Below, one piece after another: positions 10,433-19,268 of a DNA stretch of 64,000 nucleotides; the first letter of the stretch is position 1, and each line of letters opens with the position of its first letter. This DNA is from Cochleicola gelatinilyticus (GTDB taxonomy: Bacteria > Bacteroidota > Bacteroidia > Flavobacteriales > Flavobacteriaceae): positions 310,001 to 374,000 of the forward strand of contig NZ_LRXL01000037.1 in the NCBI RefSeq assembly GCF_001637325.1, in the 5' to 3' direction. The translations under genes and the position numbers were made by a program. The notes under the pieces are model-generated. The model did no database searches. It worked only from the letters and a program-made list of their open reading frames with translations, and had not been told where the DNA came from.

Positions 10433-11103
10433 AAAATCAGATCCAAGTAGTCATTGCAGATGATGAAGAATTATTTAGGGTGGGACTTGCCCATATTCTT
10501 TCTCGTGATGAAGAAATAAATATACAATTTGAAGCTTCTAATGGTAAAGACTTGTTAGAATATTTAGCTTCTATTGAAAGCCTTCCCGATATTATTATTA
10601 CCGATATTAAGATGCCCGAACTTAATGGAGTAGAAGCAACAAAAGTAATAAGTAAAGCATATGAGCAAATAGGAATAATCGCGCTAACCACCTTTAATAC
10701 CAACCCTTTTATTAGAAACATGATCGATGTTGGAGCCAGTGCTTATTTAGTAAAAAATTCCTCTCCAGCTAAAGTACTTCATACCATTAAGCAGGTTTAC
10801 TATAATGGATTTTACTACGATAATCACGTTATGAAAGTTTTAAATAATCGGTACGTAAGCACTCAAGATGCAGCGACCTCGGTGTACGATGAAGATTTTT
10901 TAACCCAACGTGAACGGGAAGTTTTGGAGCTTATTTGTAAACAATATAAAACCACCGAGATAGGAAAAAAACTATTTATTAGTCCACGAACGGTAGAAGT
11001 GCATCGAAAAAATTTACTGGATAAAACTGGTGTTAAAAACATAGCTGGATTAGTGGTATTCGCTATTCAAAACGACTTGGTACCTCCAATTTTTATAGAT
11101 TGA
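10429..11103 (+). CDS. NarL/FixJ-type response regulator
   Basis: From the ATG at 10429, which overlaps the kinase stop, the product has 224 residues. The receiver domain shows IADDEE near the N-terminus, the phospho-acceptor in ITDIKMPELNG (Asp near residue 59) and ALTTF plus LVKNSSPAKV. The C-terminal LuxR-type helix-turn-helix reads LTQREREVLELICKQYKTTE, then SPRTVEVHRKN. The gene ends 253 bases before tssH on the same strand, so it is a positional candidate for controlling the T6SS, but no target site has been identified. Confidence 0.93.
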   Translation: MKNQIQVVIADDEELFRVGLAHILSRDEEINIQFEASNGKDLLEYLASIESLPDIIITDIKMPELNGVEATKVISKAYEQIGIIALTTFNTNPFIRNMIDVGASAYLVKNSSPAKVLHTIKQVYYNGFYYDNHVMKVLNNRYVSTQDAATSVYDEDFLTQREREVLELICKQYKTTEIGKKLFISPRTVEVHRKNLLDKTGVKNIAGLVVFAIQNDLVPPIFID

Positions 11104-11231
11104 TTTTATTGCTTCGGAAAGAAAAGAATGAAATATTTTTATTTCGTAAAGAAATAGAACATCGAGACAAATAGAATGTTGCAACTTCTAATGGTACTCT
11201 TTGTGTTAATTAATTAGCCCTCCCTTCAATC

Positions 11232-11239
11232 TACATTTG
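11232..11239 (+). promoter_or_regulatory. Candidate -7 promoter element upstream of tssH
   Basis: TACATTTG matches the Bacteroidetes TAnnTTTG -7 element. A TTTG lies further upstream at 11200-11203, but the spacing of 28 bases is longer than usual. The implied leader is about 110 bases. The whole gap 11104-11356 holds no ORF I can support. Confidence 0.3.
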
Positions 11240-11356
11240 TACAACAAACCATTAAAATGTGCTTTTTATCTAATTAATGAGATTAAAATAGGAATCACAT
11301 ATAGGATTTTAGTAATTTTAAGAAATTAACTTCTGTAACCAAAAATAATTTCATGT

Positions 11357-13834
11357 ATGGGCGATTATACGCTTTCTGAAAAAGTAAAACAAGTTATTCA
11401 TATCTCGCAGGCAATTGCGAGAGAATATGCACATCCAGAATATTCATCTGCACATCTTTTAAAGGCATTACTGCATAAAGATATTGGAATGCTTAAATAT
11501 TTAGAAAGTATAGATCAAGATGCGTATTATGTAGAAGAATGGGCGGAGGTTCGTTTGGAGGCGCTCCCAAAGACCTCTAAAATACCTGAAAGTCCGGCAG
11601 GAGATGATTCGGTTGAGGCCGTGTTTTTTGAAGCGGATAACATTAAGTTAAAATTAGGCGATGATGATGTTACAGAGCACAGCTTGCTTATTGCGCTGTG
11701 TACTCCTGGGGTTGGATTTTCTTTCGAACAATTAAAAACATTTCCACTTACTCCTAAGGAACTGCTAGAAAAACTGGGAGGCGGAAAACAACCTGCTACT
11801 GGTGCTAGAGCTTCGGTTCCCAGTATGGGCGAAAGTGATGGAAAAGCTACCGGAACTACTACGCTTCAGAAATATTGCATCGATAAAACTGCCGAAGCAC
11901 ATGCAGAAACCCTTCTTAGAATATCGGGTCGGGATTCTGAAATTAAAATGATTACTGAAATTCTTGGAAGGCTCTATAAATCGAATGTCCTTATTCTAGG
12001 AGATCCCGGTGTTGGAAAAACGGTGATGCTGAATGCTTTGTCGTATGCCACAATTAGTGATAACATTCCGGCGCATTTAAAAGAAGCAAGGGTGTTCGAA
12101 CTTGATTTTATAAGTCTTGTTTCTGGAGCGGGATATAAAGGAGAAATTGAAGATAGATTTCAAAAAGTATTTACCGAGATAAAACAATTTAGCAAACCCA
12201 TATTGCTTATTGATGAGCTGAAAAACCTAACCGATAAGAATGCAGGTAATCAAGGGCTGGTTAATATTTTGAAGTCGGAGCTCATGAAAGGTGCTATTAC
12301 CATAATCGCCACCGCAACCAACGACGCCTTTAGAAAACATATTGAAACAGACGAAGCTTTGTCAAGGCAGTTTGAAATTGTTCGCTTGTTAGAGCCAAAT
12401 GAAAAAGATGCTTTGCGAATGATTAAAAATACGGTAGAGCATTATACCGGCCATCACGAACTAGACATTGATGATGAAACCATTTCTGAAGCCATACGAC
12501 TTGCAAAACGATACAATAAAGAAAGAAGCCTTCCCGATTCTGCCGTAGATCTTATTGACCGTACCATGTCTGCTGCAAAATTTATGGTAGAAACTTCGCA
12601 ACCCGAGATCACCACTTTTAAAAAGAATCTTGACGACCTTAAAAAGGAAAAGCGGGAAGAACATCTCGTATTAAGTGAACAGAGTTGGATGTACTCGCAA
12701 TTAAAAGATAAGTTAAGTTATCTCCTATTTACTGAACTTGGAGAAGAAGATCATTTTGAAAATGTGACCACCTCTAAAGAAGGTTTTACGACGCTGAAAA
12801 AAGTATTATCAGGATTAGAAAAGGTGGCGAAAAAAGAAAAGAAGAATGTTAATAAAAATGACATTGCAGCAACCATAGCTAATAAAACGGGTATTCCTAC
12901 TGGAAAACTTCAGGCAGATGAAAAAGAGAAGCTTCTTAATATGGAAGACCAACTTAGAAAGCGAGTAATTGGTCAAGATCATGCCATCGCCACTATTACT
13001 GAAGCTGTTTTAGAATCTCGTTCTGGATTAAGTAAACCAGGACTTCCTATTGGGTCGTTCTTTTTTTCAGGACCAACTGGAACTGGAAAAACAGAACTTG
13101 CAAAAGCCTTAGCAGAGTTTTTATTTCAAACTGAAACCTCGATCATTCGTTTCGATATGTCCGAATTTAAAGAAGAGCATTCTGCCGCATTACTATATGG
13201 AGCACCTCCAGGATATGTAGGGTACGAAGAAGGTGGTTTGCTTGTAAATAAAATTCGTCAAAAACCGTATTCGATCGTATTATTCGATGAAATAGAAAAA
13301 GCGCACCCTTCGGTATTCGATATATTTCTTCAGATTCTTGACGAAGGGAAATTACATGACCGTTTAGGGAAAGAAGGTGATTTCTCTAATGCAGTAATTT
13401 TGTTTACTTCAAATATAGGAAGTCAACATATTGTAGATTCTTTTGCGAAAAAGAAAATTCCTAAATCAAGTGATTTATTGGAAATGATGGGAAATCATTT
13501 TCGTCCAGAATTTTTAGGAAGATTAACAGAGATTATTCCATTTTCACCTATTACAGAAGAACATATCGTTAAGATATTTAATATTCAACTAAAAGATCTA
13601 CTCAAAGCATTAGACAAGCAAGAAATAAGTTTAAAGCTTTCAGAAAAAGCTACAAAACATTTAGCAAAAAAAGGATTTACTCCGAAATACGGAGCACGCC
13701 CCCTTAGAGGTGTGATTAGGAGTGACTTAAGATCACCACTTTCAAAAATGATTATTTCTGGAAAAGTGGTGAAAGGAGCCGATATCTCTGTCGATATTGA
13801 CAAAAAGAATGAATTAAAATGGAAGATTACCTAA
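11357..13834 (+). CDS. tssH: T6SS disaggregase ATPase TssH (ClpV)
   Basis: The product has 825 residues. The ClpA/B-type N-domain (about 1-150) is followed by two AAA+ domains: the first Walker A GDPGVGKT is near residue 215 and its Walker B LLIDELKN near 283; the second Walker A GPTGTGKT is near 572 and its Walker B VLFDEIEKAHP near 641. A pore loop GYVGYEEGG and a C-terminal D2-small domain (YGARPLRGVI) are present. TssH binds and disassembles contracted TssB/TssC sheath for reuse. It is followed directly by tssB and tssC, which identifies it as ClpV and not a housekeeping ClpB. The first-ring DELKN replaces the common DELH sequence. Confidence 0.93.
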   Translation: MGDYTLSEKVKQVIHISQAIAREYAHPEYSSAHLLKALLHKDIGMLKYLESIDQDAYYVEEWAEVRLEALPKTSKIPESPAGDDSVEAVFFEADNIKLKLGDDDVTEHSLLIALCTPGVGFSFEQLKTFPLTPKELLEKLGGGKQPATGARASVPSMGESDGKATGTTTLQKYCIDKTAEAHAETLLRISGRDSEIKMITEILGRLYKSNVLILGDPGVGKTVMLNALSYATISDNIPAHLKEARVFELDFISLVSGAGYKGEIEDRFQKVFTEIKQFSKPILLIDELKNLTDKNAGNQGLVNILKSELMKGAITIIATATNDAFRKHIETDEALSRQFEIVRLLEPNEKDALRMIKNTVEHYTGHHELDIDDETISEAIRLAKRYNKERSLPDSAVDLIDRTMSAAKFMVETSQPEITTFKKNLDDLKKEKREEHLVLSEQSWMYSQLKDKLSYLLFTELGEEDHFENVTTSKEGFTTLKKVLSGLEKVAKKEKKNVNKNDIAATIANKTGIPTGKLQADEKEKLLNMEDQLRKRVIGQDHAIATITEAVLESRSGLSKPGLPIGSFFFSGPTGTGKTELAKALAEFLFQTETSIIRFDMSEFKEEHSAALLYGAPPGYVGYEEGGLLVNKIRQKPYSIVLFDEIEKAHPSVFDIFLQILDEGKLHDRLGKEGDFSNAVILFTSNIGSQHIVDSFAKKKIPKSSDLLEMMGNHFRPEFLGRLTEIIPFSPITEEHIVKIFNIQLKDLLKALDKQEISLKLSEKATKHLAKKGFTPKYGARPLRGVIRSDLRSPLSKMIISGKVVKGADISVDIDKKNELKWKIT

Positions 13835-13890
13835 TTTTTTAGGTAGTGCACAAAAAAAATGAATATATTTATAGTTAAAATTCACTAGTT

Positions 13891-14340
13891 ATGAGCGATA
13901 CATATGGATTAGGGGGTACCGAAGTAAAAACTGACGCAAATGAAGCGATACAGGAAATTCCTCAAAATAGAACCCTTTTAGTTGAAAAATTAACACACGA
14001 CCAACCTCTAAAACCCGAAGTTGTAACAGGTTTAAAAACGATCGATGAAGTCTTCGAACATTATAAGCCGAATGTAGATGTCGAATTCGAGGATGCCGAC
14101 GGTGTTAACAAAAAAGAGAACTTAAAGTTTAGTAATCTGGGAGATTATGGCGAGAAAGGAATTACACGTCAAAGCGAGTTTTTAAAAGGGTTACATACCG
14201 AAAAAGACCAATATGTAAAGGTAATGAAGCAGTTAAAGACCAATAAAATTTTAAAAGCTGCCTTAACAGACCCTGATGCAAAACAAGCATTACTGGAATC
14301 CATTAGAGCATTACTAACCGAAATTGAAGAAAACAAATAA
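13891..14340 (+). CDS. tssB: T6SS contractile sheath small subunit TssB
   Basis: The product has 149 residues, slightly shorter than proteobacterial TssB and typical of T6SSiii. Central segments LPLKP-like and FSNLGDYGEKGI, and the C-terminal helix ending in LLESIRALLTEIEENK, fit the sheath-subunit fold that zips onto TssC. The gene starts 56 bases after tssH and ends 5 bases before tssC, so the three form one operon. TssB and TssC co-assemble into the contractile tube around Hcp. Confidence 0.9.
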   Translation: MSDTYGLGGTEVKTDANEAIQEIPQNRTLLVEKLTHDQPLKPEVVTGLKTIDEVFEHYKPNVDVEFEDADGVNKKENLKFSNLGDYGEKGITRQSEFLKGLHTEKDQYVKVMKQLKTNKILKAALTDPDAKQALLESIRALLTEIEENK

Positions 14341-14345
14341 AAGAT

Positions 14346-15704
14346 ATGGCTAAATCTGCTAACAAAGAACAAGCGTTTTCCCCGGTAGCTAACCCTACCA
14401 AACATTTAAAAGAAAAAAGTGATGAACTTGCCAAATATGGTGGATTCGATTTACTGGAAGCTAGTATTGAAGGTGTTCAAAATATGAACCCTGATAGAAA
14501 AGCTCGAAAGAAAATTTTCTTAACGGAAAATAATAAAAAGGAAGGTCGAGATACACTAAAAAAGACTTTAGAAATATGGTCCTCTATATTGTCCAGTTCT
14601 GATAGTATTTCTGAAATGGTAGAAGAATCTGAAAAAAGATCTAAATCTGCAGGTGTTACTTTAAATAAAAACTTGGGTAAAGCAATTAATGAAACCAGAG
14701 ATTTAGAACGTTCTTATCGTTCTATGGCTTTATTTTACAAGAATACCGAATCTGATAAAATTAAAAATATTTCGATTGTTAATGCAGAATTAGAGCAATT
14801 AAAAGATTTGGATAATACACGATTTATCGATGCTATCTCTTCTGAATTAAATGCAACTTACGATCGATTAGATCTACGTGAAAATTACGGAATTTTAGTA
14901 ATCCCTGGATATTTAGGGTCTAATAAGGTTGTTGAAAAGTGGGCGAAAATTGCCCATGAGAACAAAGTAATGTTAGTAACAGATTTTGAGCATTTAGACG
15001 AGCCAGACGATGTTATGGAAATGTTTGAAGCTGCTAATTTAACGGGTGGTGATAAATATCGCTCTAATGTAATTATGGGCTGTAACTGGCTTGTAGGCCG
15101 TGGAAAACATGACGAAGTAGGTGAGGAAGACGATTTATTTGTTCCTCCATCTGGAGCTTTGGCAGGAAAAATTTATAATACATTAATGTCTCAAGTAACT
15201 GCTGGTAAGAAATTTGGTGGATTAAATGAAGTAGACGGTGTACGTTTCGATCTTAAGAAAAGTGAGATTGCACAATTGGAAAAAATGGGCTTGGTACCTA
15301 TGGTGAACGAATATGGTAAAGTAATGGCATTTTCTGCTAAAACTTTATTTAACGGAGATAACCTTGGACTGCAAACGTATTCGGTAGTTCGTGTATTCGA
15401 TTATGTAACCAAAGTATTAATGGATTTCTTAAACCGACGGGCTTTCGAAAACTTTAATGCCCGTACTCGTAAAGAATTAATGGGGCAAATTGTGAAATTC
15501 CTTGATGGAATTACAGGACCAGATAAGTTAATAGAAGATTTCTCGATTCGACGTTTCGAACAGGATCCAAATCAGAAAGATCGTGTGTATTTAGATATTC
15601 ATATGAAACCTTACTTCCCTGCGAAGAACTTTATGATTAAAATGGACGGTCAAAAAGGAGATGATGGTAACGAATGGGATGCAGAATACGAACAACAGAA
15701 ATAA
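14346..15704 (+). CDS. tssC: T6SS contractile sheath large subunit TssC
   Basis: The product has 452 residues and belongs to the Bacteroidota TssC family (formerly DUF5458). It forms the bulk of the extended/contracted sheath. A coiled N-terminal third and a conserved core (ILVIPGYLGSNKVVEKWAK; GCNWLVGRGKHDEVGEEDD) are seen; the C-terminus carries the beta strands that form the handshake layer. It follows tssB by 5 bases and is the last gene before a bidirectional terminator, so the tssHBC unit ends here. Confidence 0.92.
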   Translation: MAKSANKEQAFSPVANPTKHLKEKSDELAKYGGFDLLEASIEGVQNMNPDRKARKKIFLTENNKKEGRDTLKKTLEIWSSILSSSDSISEMVEESEKRSKSAGVTLNKNLGKAINETRDLERSYRSMALFYKNTESDKIKNISIVNAELEQLKDLDNTRFIDAISSELNATYDRLDLRENYGILVIPGYLGSNKVVEKWAKIAHENKVMLVTDFEHLDEPDDVMEMFEAANLTGGDKYRSNVIMGCNWLVGRGKHDEVGEEDDLFVPPSGALAGKIYNTLMSQVTAGKKFGGLNEVDGVRFDLKKSEIAQLEKMGLVPMVNEYGKVMAFSAKTLFNGDNLGLQTYSVVRVFDYVTKVLMDFLNRRAFENFNARTRKELMGQIVKFLDGITGPDKLIEDFSIRRFEQDPNQKDRVYLDIHMKPYFPAKNFMIKMDGQKGDDGNEWDAEYEQQK

Positions 15705-15727
15705 ACTTTCCTACATATCCTATTTAC

Positions 15728-15760
15728 AAAAAGACAGTTATTAAATTAACTGTCTTTTTT
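15728..15760. terminator. Bidirectional terminator between tssC and the convergent gene
   Basis: AAGACAGTTA (15731-15740) pairs perfectly with TAACTGTCTT (15747-15756), with a 6-base loop and A/T runs on both outer sides. It can terminate tssC on the plus strand and the exported-protein gene on the minus strand, whose stop codon lies inside the hairpin. Confidence 0.9.
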
Positions 15761-16159
15761 TATGTCGTTTCGAGCCTTCATCATTTTAAGTATTCTTGGA
15801 AGCGAAAATACGATGACGAGAACAATAATGATATGCCATGTATATCGTTCTAAAAAAGAACCACCTTGACTTTTTACGAAATAAGGATTTTCTCTTTGAT
15901 ACACTACTTTTATAGAGTCACCCACGTCTTTAAATGAGCCTACGAGAGGGATGTGAAGCAGTTGAACCTGATTATCGATGGTGTCACCATCTACAGTAAC
16001 ATAGCGAACCTTAGCGGTTTCTACCGAACGTCGGCTTTTCATTTCTAAGTTTATCGCTGTGATAACAGCGTCAACTTCTACATATTCGGGTTCTTCCTGT
16101 GCAACGATGTGCGTGGTTATTAAAAGAAAAAAAAGAAAGAATAATGAATTTAATTTCAT
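15746..16159 (-). CDS. Exported protein with C-terminal membrane anchor (DUF3592-like)
   Basis: The product has 137 residues. An N-terminal signal peptide (MKLNSLFFLFFLLITTHIVAQ) is followed by a small beta domain reminiscent of DUF3592 (TVDGDTIDNQVQLLHIPLVGSFKDVGDSIKV) and one C-terminal transmembrane helix (WHIIIVLVIVFSLPRIL) with a short basic tail. The order signal, beta domain, helix implies a periplasmic domain anchored in the inner membrane. It is convergent with tssC and has no obvious functional link to the T6SS. Function unknown. Confidence 0.75.
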   Translation of the reverse strand: MKLNSLFFLFFLLITTHIVAQEEPEYVEVDAVITAINLEMKSRRSVETAKVRYVTVDGDTIDNQVQLLHIPLVGSFKDVGDSIKVVYQRENPYFVKSQGGSFLERYTWHIIIVLVIVFSLPRILKMMKARNDIKKDS

Positions 16160-16263
16160 GATAAATAAAGATTGATAGGGAAGTCAACTATGAAGATACA
16201 GAAATTATACTAAAAGTAATGCGTTAAAATTGATTGACTGTTGTTTATAAAACCAAAAGAGAG

Positions 16264-16691
16264 ATGCTTTCTAAACTTGAGCTAATGTACGAACCTTCCC
16301 ATGTTTTTTCGCCAGCTTCGTTGTACCCACCAAAGGCGGGCAGGCATTTCTACAGGTGTGCCCAAATAATCGGTGACAATCGAGTAGGAGTGACCATCTA
16401 TAATTTTTGCGGCAGGTTTAATTCCTACGCGCCATCTCGCCCCTCACTAAAATAGTCCACAGAACTATTTCTTAACGATTGGTCGCATCAAACACCCAAG
16501 TTACCAATTTATCTAATGGCTCAGGGCGGTCGTTCTCTAGTACTCCATCTTCATTTACCACGAGCTGTGGTCGGTCGTTTAGATTGTACTTCCATTCGTG
16601 GAGTGGCGTATTTCCGTCCCAAATAAACCGTGTAATTTTAGCTCCTTTATGCGTTGGTTTTATTTTGGCTGTTCGACGACCTATGCGAGAG
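16264..16691 (-). pseudogene. Decayed rhs core fragment without toxin
   Basis: On the minus strand this stretch is nearly identical, over several blocks, to the part of the intact rhs gene at about 22400-22760 (encoding the region around FVWDGNTPLHEWKYNLNDRP and VVNEDGVLENDRPEPLDKLV). The sequence encoding the following repeats is broken by a short GC-rich insertion near 16331-16348, loss of the segment between the two matching blocks, and a REP-like hairpin (16428-16487). No toxin tip or immunity gene is attached. It is the most distal and most damaged member of the cassette array; the plus-strand ORFs here are antisense shadows of it. Confidence 0.85.
16428..16487. repeat. REP-like hairpin element, copy C (diverged)
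   Basis: The element begins GCGCC-TCTCGCCCCTCACTA and ends GGTCGCA, matching in layout the copies at 18658 and 19807. Its central hairpin is ATAGTCC-ACA-GAACTAT, with one mispair. It interrupts the rhs core remnant in the middle of the segment that encodes the KPAAKI and VTWVFDEGTF region. Confidence 0.65.
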
Positions 16692-16771
16692 TAATCAGAT
16701 CTATTATTTGAAAATATATTTTAATGAACATCTATTGGTCTAAAAAATATATCCTGAAGTAAAGAGATAAT

Positions 16772-17227
16772 TTAATAAAGTTCTGGTAAATCATATTTTT
16801 CTTTTAATCTTTGATTCTCCACTACTATAATATCCCAAAGATTATTCAATTCTGGTTTAAAATTGTAACATAACCAACCATTGTTATTTTTCAAGCTATT
16901 CTTGGTAGTCTTTAAATTTTCATATAGCTTTTGAGTTGGTAAAAAATCAAGTTGGTTATTTTTAAAAGATCCTATGTAATAAATAATTAGCCATGACCAT
17001 TTTTCGTCGTTACTTATTTTAATCATTTCATTAATGATTAAATTAATATCGAAGTTTTGTTCTTTTAAAAGGTGTTTTTTTATTAGAAATGTTGCAATAT
17101 CTGTATCGGTCGGCATATAAACATATTCTGTTCTTATCTCATATTTACCTTGCCCAGTTAAAAACTCGAAAATATCTTTATTTTTTTCAGCATCTCTAAA
17201 AAGATTATCTATATCATTTCTTATCAT
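16772..17227 (-). CDS. Putative immunity protein of the distal Rhs tip cassette
   Basis: From the ATG at 17227 (MIRNDIDNLFRDAEK) the product has 151 residues; a longer ORF starts inside the toxin gene and is less likely. The start is 4 bases after the toxin-tip stop, the usual arrangement of toxin and cognate immunity. The protein is soluble, Lys/Asn-rich and has no signal peptide, consistent with neutralising a toxin in the cytoplasm. I recognise no named family. It remains intact although the neighbouring rhs core is decayed, as expected if protection is still under selection. Confidence 0.7.
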   Translation of the reverse strand: MIRNDIDNLFRDAEKNKDIFEFLTGQGKYEIRTEYVYMPTDTDIATFLIKKHLLKEQNFDINLIINEMIKISNDEKWSWLIIYYIGSFKNNQLDFLPTQKLYENLKTTKNSLKNNNGWLCYNFKPELNNLWDIIVVENQRLKEKYDLPELY

Positions 17228-17231
17228 AAAG

Positions 17232-17783
17232 TTATAATATTTTACTAATATTAACTTGATCAATAGGTACTTGGTTTATAACTGCTTCAGGAATACCACC
17301 AGATGTAACTCCTCTAGGTACAAATAACTCATTAGCTCCTGACATATCAGAATTAGGAGCTCTCAAGTTATATTTTTGAGGATTTGGAATATCAATTCTA
17401 TGAACTCCTCCTTTGTTTTGCCAACCTCCGTTTGGAATACCTAAGGCTTTCTCAATTTTTGAAATATCTCCTGCAGAATCAGTTAGTAAATTGTCAATAT
17501 GATTACTTGGAGCAACAAACTGACCATCTGGTCTCCCAATTTTTTTTGCATTCTTTATAAATTTTTCATAAGCATCACCAGTAACCAAATATGAAGCTCC
17601 AGTTTTAAAATCCTTGTGAACGTTGCAATCAGATAAACCAAAGGGGTGTTTCCTAACTAAAGAATCTGAGGTATATGCATAAAAATTCGGATTATTGCCT
17701 CTTAATCGAATCGGATCTTTACTCAAATAAACCCCTTCATCCGCAGAGTAAAAGCAAAACCTATTATAATAAAGCCCCGTCAC
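17232..17783 (-). pseudogene. Orphan Rhs C-terminal tip (unclassified toxin), degraded core
   Basis: The frame carries the end of an Rhs core ([23 protein letters not shown]) fused to a unique tip of about 130 residues that includes YLVTGDAYEKFI, GGVHRIDIP and GANELFVPRGVTSGGIPEAV. Upstream the matching core (RPYRY, then a TAG stop, then GQYHDEVTG) has an in-frame stop near 17806, so it is not attached to a functional rhs gene. Two core residues needed for tip release in Rhs proteins are altered: DPIGL is DPIRL and the second DPLGL is HPFGL. The toxin family is not recognised. It is probably silent unless recombined back onto an intact core. Confidence 0.75.
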
Positions 17784-17911
17784 CTCATCATGATACTGTC
17801 CCTAATATCTATACGGGCGAATCGTTAAAGAAAATATTATAGATTTTTTTGTTCCACTTCGAATTCAGACTTTTAATACTTTCATAACCGAAATAACCTA
17901 TTCATTATAGA

Positions 17912-18316
17912 TTAATACTTTTTTGCATCTTTACCCAAAAAGTCATAATAGTCTTCAAATATTGAAAATTCGTTCCCAAAAGGATCTTTTAAGTAAAACA
18001 TAATACCTAAAGGGTGCTCAATAAATTCATTTCCGTTAGGGAAAGGGGATATTCCAGAATTATTTGAAAACTCTATTTTTTTTATTCTTTCAAACTCTTT
18101 TTTACAATCTTCGACTTGAATGGCAAAAGAATTCGCATTTGGGTTGTCAATGCTTTTCTTCAAAATAGTTGATAAACAAATTGAACTTTTTTTATGCTTC
18201 AATAAAATATTACCATTTCCAAAATTATGTGAAAAATCAAACATTTTAAGTTCATTTACATAAAAAGCGATAGTTTTTTCAACTGACTCAATTTCCAAAA
18301 ATATATCGAATCTCAT
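17912..18316 (-). CDS. VOC/glyoxalase-fold protein, putative immunity of the truncated tip
   Basis: The product has 134 residues with the beta-alpha-beta-beta-beta layout of the vicinal-oxygen-chelate superfamily: MRFDIFLEIESVEKTIAFYVNELKMFDF at the N-terminus and LKDPFGNEFSIFEDY near the C-terminus, the usual DP.GN hallmark. VOC proteins are mostly glyoxalases or antibiotic-binding proteins. Here the gene starts 11 bases after an orphan Rhs tip, in the position held by immunity genes in the neighbouring cassettes. An immunity role by toxin binding is inferred from position; it could also be a passenger gene. Confidence 0.65.
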   Translation of the reverse strand: MRFDIFLEIESVEKTIAFYVNELKMFDFSHNFGNGNILLKHKKSSICLSTILKKSIDNPNANSFAIQVEDCKKEFERIKKIEFSNNSGISPFPNGNEFIEHPLGIMFYLKDPFGNEFSIFEDYYDFLGKDAKKY

Positions 18317-18326
18317 AATTAATTTT

Positions 18327-18656
18327 TTATTTACAAGAAACTCGAGCTCTCATATCGGCTACTGTTTCACCGTTTGCAAACTTTTTTAATTTTATTCTTT
18401 TTGTTCCAGTTTCTTTTACAGCTTCGAGTTCTACTTTATAATAGTCACTTCTTACCGCTCTTCCATCTGTACCAATATCAACAACTTTATAGCCCGCAGC
18501 AATTTTATCTTTTAACCATTGTTTGTTCCAATCGACTGCCTTTTGAAAATCTGTATCAGGCATTCCACCAGCCAACCCAATTGGATCCTGACTCAAATAA
18601 ACCCCTTCATCGGCACTATAATACCGAAACCTATTATAATACAGACCAGTATCTTC
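18327..18656 (-). pseudogene. Orphan Rhs tip, truncated toxin
   Basis: The frame runs from core residues [20 protein letters not shown] through [12 protein letters not shown] and then jumps to [28 protein letters not shown]. The usual linker (about 20 residues ending in FGLS-C) and the front of the toxin are missing. The remaining end resembles the tip of the intact Rhs protein (NKKWLEDKILEGNTVIDIG), so both belong to one toxin family. In-frame stops lie just upstream in the REP-like element, so no functional core is attached. This is a deletion remnant. Confidence 0.75.
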
Positions 18657-18657
18657 A

Positions 18658-18719
18658 GCGCACCTGCTCGCCCATCACTATGTGATTTCCACCGGACATC
18701 AAATGGTCGTTCTGTCGCG
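18658..18719. repeat. REP-like hairpin element, copy A
   Basis: A 62-base element beginning GCGCACCTGCTCGCCCATCA and ending TCTGTCGCG. Its centre is GATTTCC-ACC-GGACATC, an inverted repeat with one mismatch. It interrupts the rhs core between the codons for Q-Y-E-D and E-D-T-G-L-Y-Y and brings in stops in the rhs frame. Confidence 0.8.
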
Positions 18720-18920
18720 TACTGGCCTTGATATCGAAACGGACAATCATTGCCAACTCGAACCTTCTCTGAAGTAGACCATGTTGATTATTTGTTAATA
18801 GTCGGTCCAATCAAGTTATTAAACTAGTTATCGGCTTTTAGATGGTCTTTTTAATACGGAATATGGGAGTGTCGTTGAATTCGATTTTTTTTGATGTTTT
18901 ATAGCATCAAATAGCAATGT
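18720..18920. repeat. Cassette spacer direct repeat, copy 1
   Basis: The roughly 200 bases to the right of REP copy A match about 19869-20067 closely, including ACCTTCTCTGAAGTAGACCA, the block around GCTTTTAGATGGTC and GAATATGGGAGTG, and the terminal ATAGCA-tracts. It holds no ORF. Together with the core fragment and REP element it forms a repeated unit of about 350 bases in front of two cassettes. Confidence 0.75.
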
Positions 18921-19002
18921 CAAAATAATTTGCCCCCATAATTTTGGCTTTTTAATATTCTATCTATTGATAAAGCAAAATTTTTGCACTAAAAATTGAA
19001 TT

Positions 19003-19266
19003 TTAGTTAGTAATTTCGTTATACAATTTTTTTCTTAATTTATCAAGTTCCACGTTTTCTTTATAACAAAGACGACCTTCTCGATAGAGCACCAAATCAT
19101 TAAATGAACCCATACCACCGTAAATCTTCAAGATTTTTCGCTTCAATTTTTTTTTATCTGAAACTTCAATCTCCTTTAGAAAATTATCGAAAACAGATGT
19201 CCATTCTCTTTCTCCCACATTTCTGAAAATTTCTAAAATGTTTTTTAAAATATCTTTTAGATTCAT
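19003..19266 (-). CDS. Putative immunity protein of the TNT-like tip (DUF6966-like)
   Basis: The product has 87 residues. The segment YGGMGSFNDLVLY resembles the conserved core of a small family (recalled as DUF6966) commonly found beside toxin genes. It starts 2 bases after the preceding tip's stop, so toxin and antidote are coupled. No signal peptide, so it would act in the cytoplasm, which suits a toxin that depletes a soluble metabolite such as NAD. Confidence 0.7.
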   Translation of the reverse strand: MNLKDILKNILEIFRNVGEREWTSVFDNFLKEIEVSDKKKLKRKILKIYGGMGSFNDLVLYREGRLCYKENVELDKLRKKLYNEITN

Positions 19267-19268
19267 AA

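Noticed and set aside
16234-16694. Two plus-strand ORFs of 71-73 codons
   Set aside because: They are antisense to the rhs core remnant, and their sequence repeats on the antisense strand of the intact rhs gene (around 22660).
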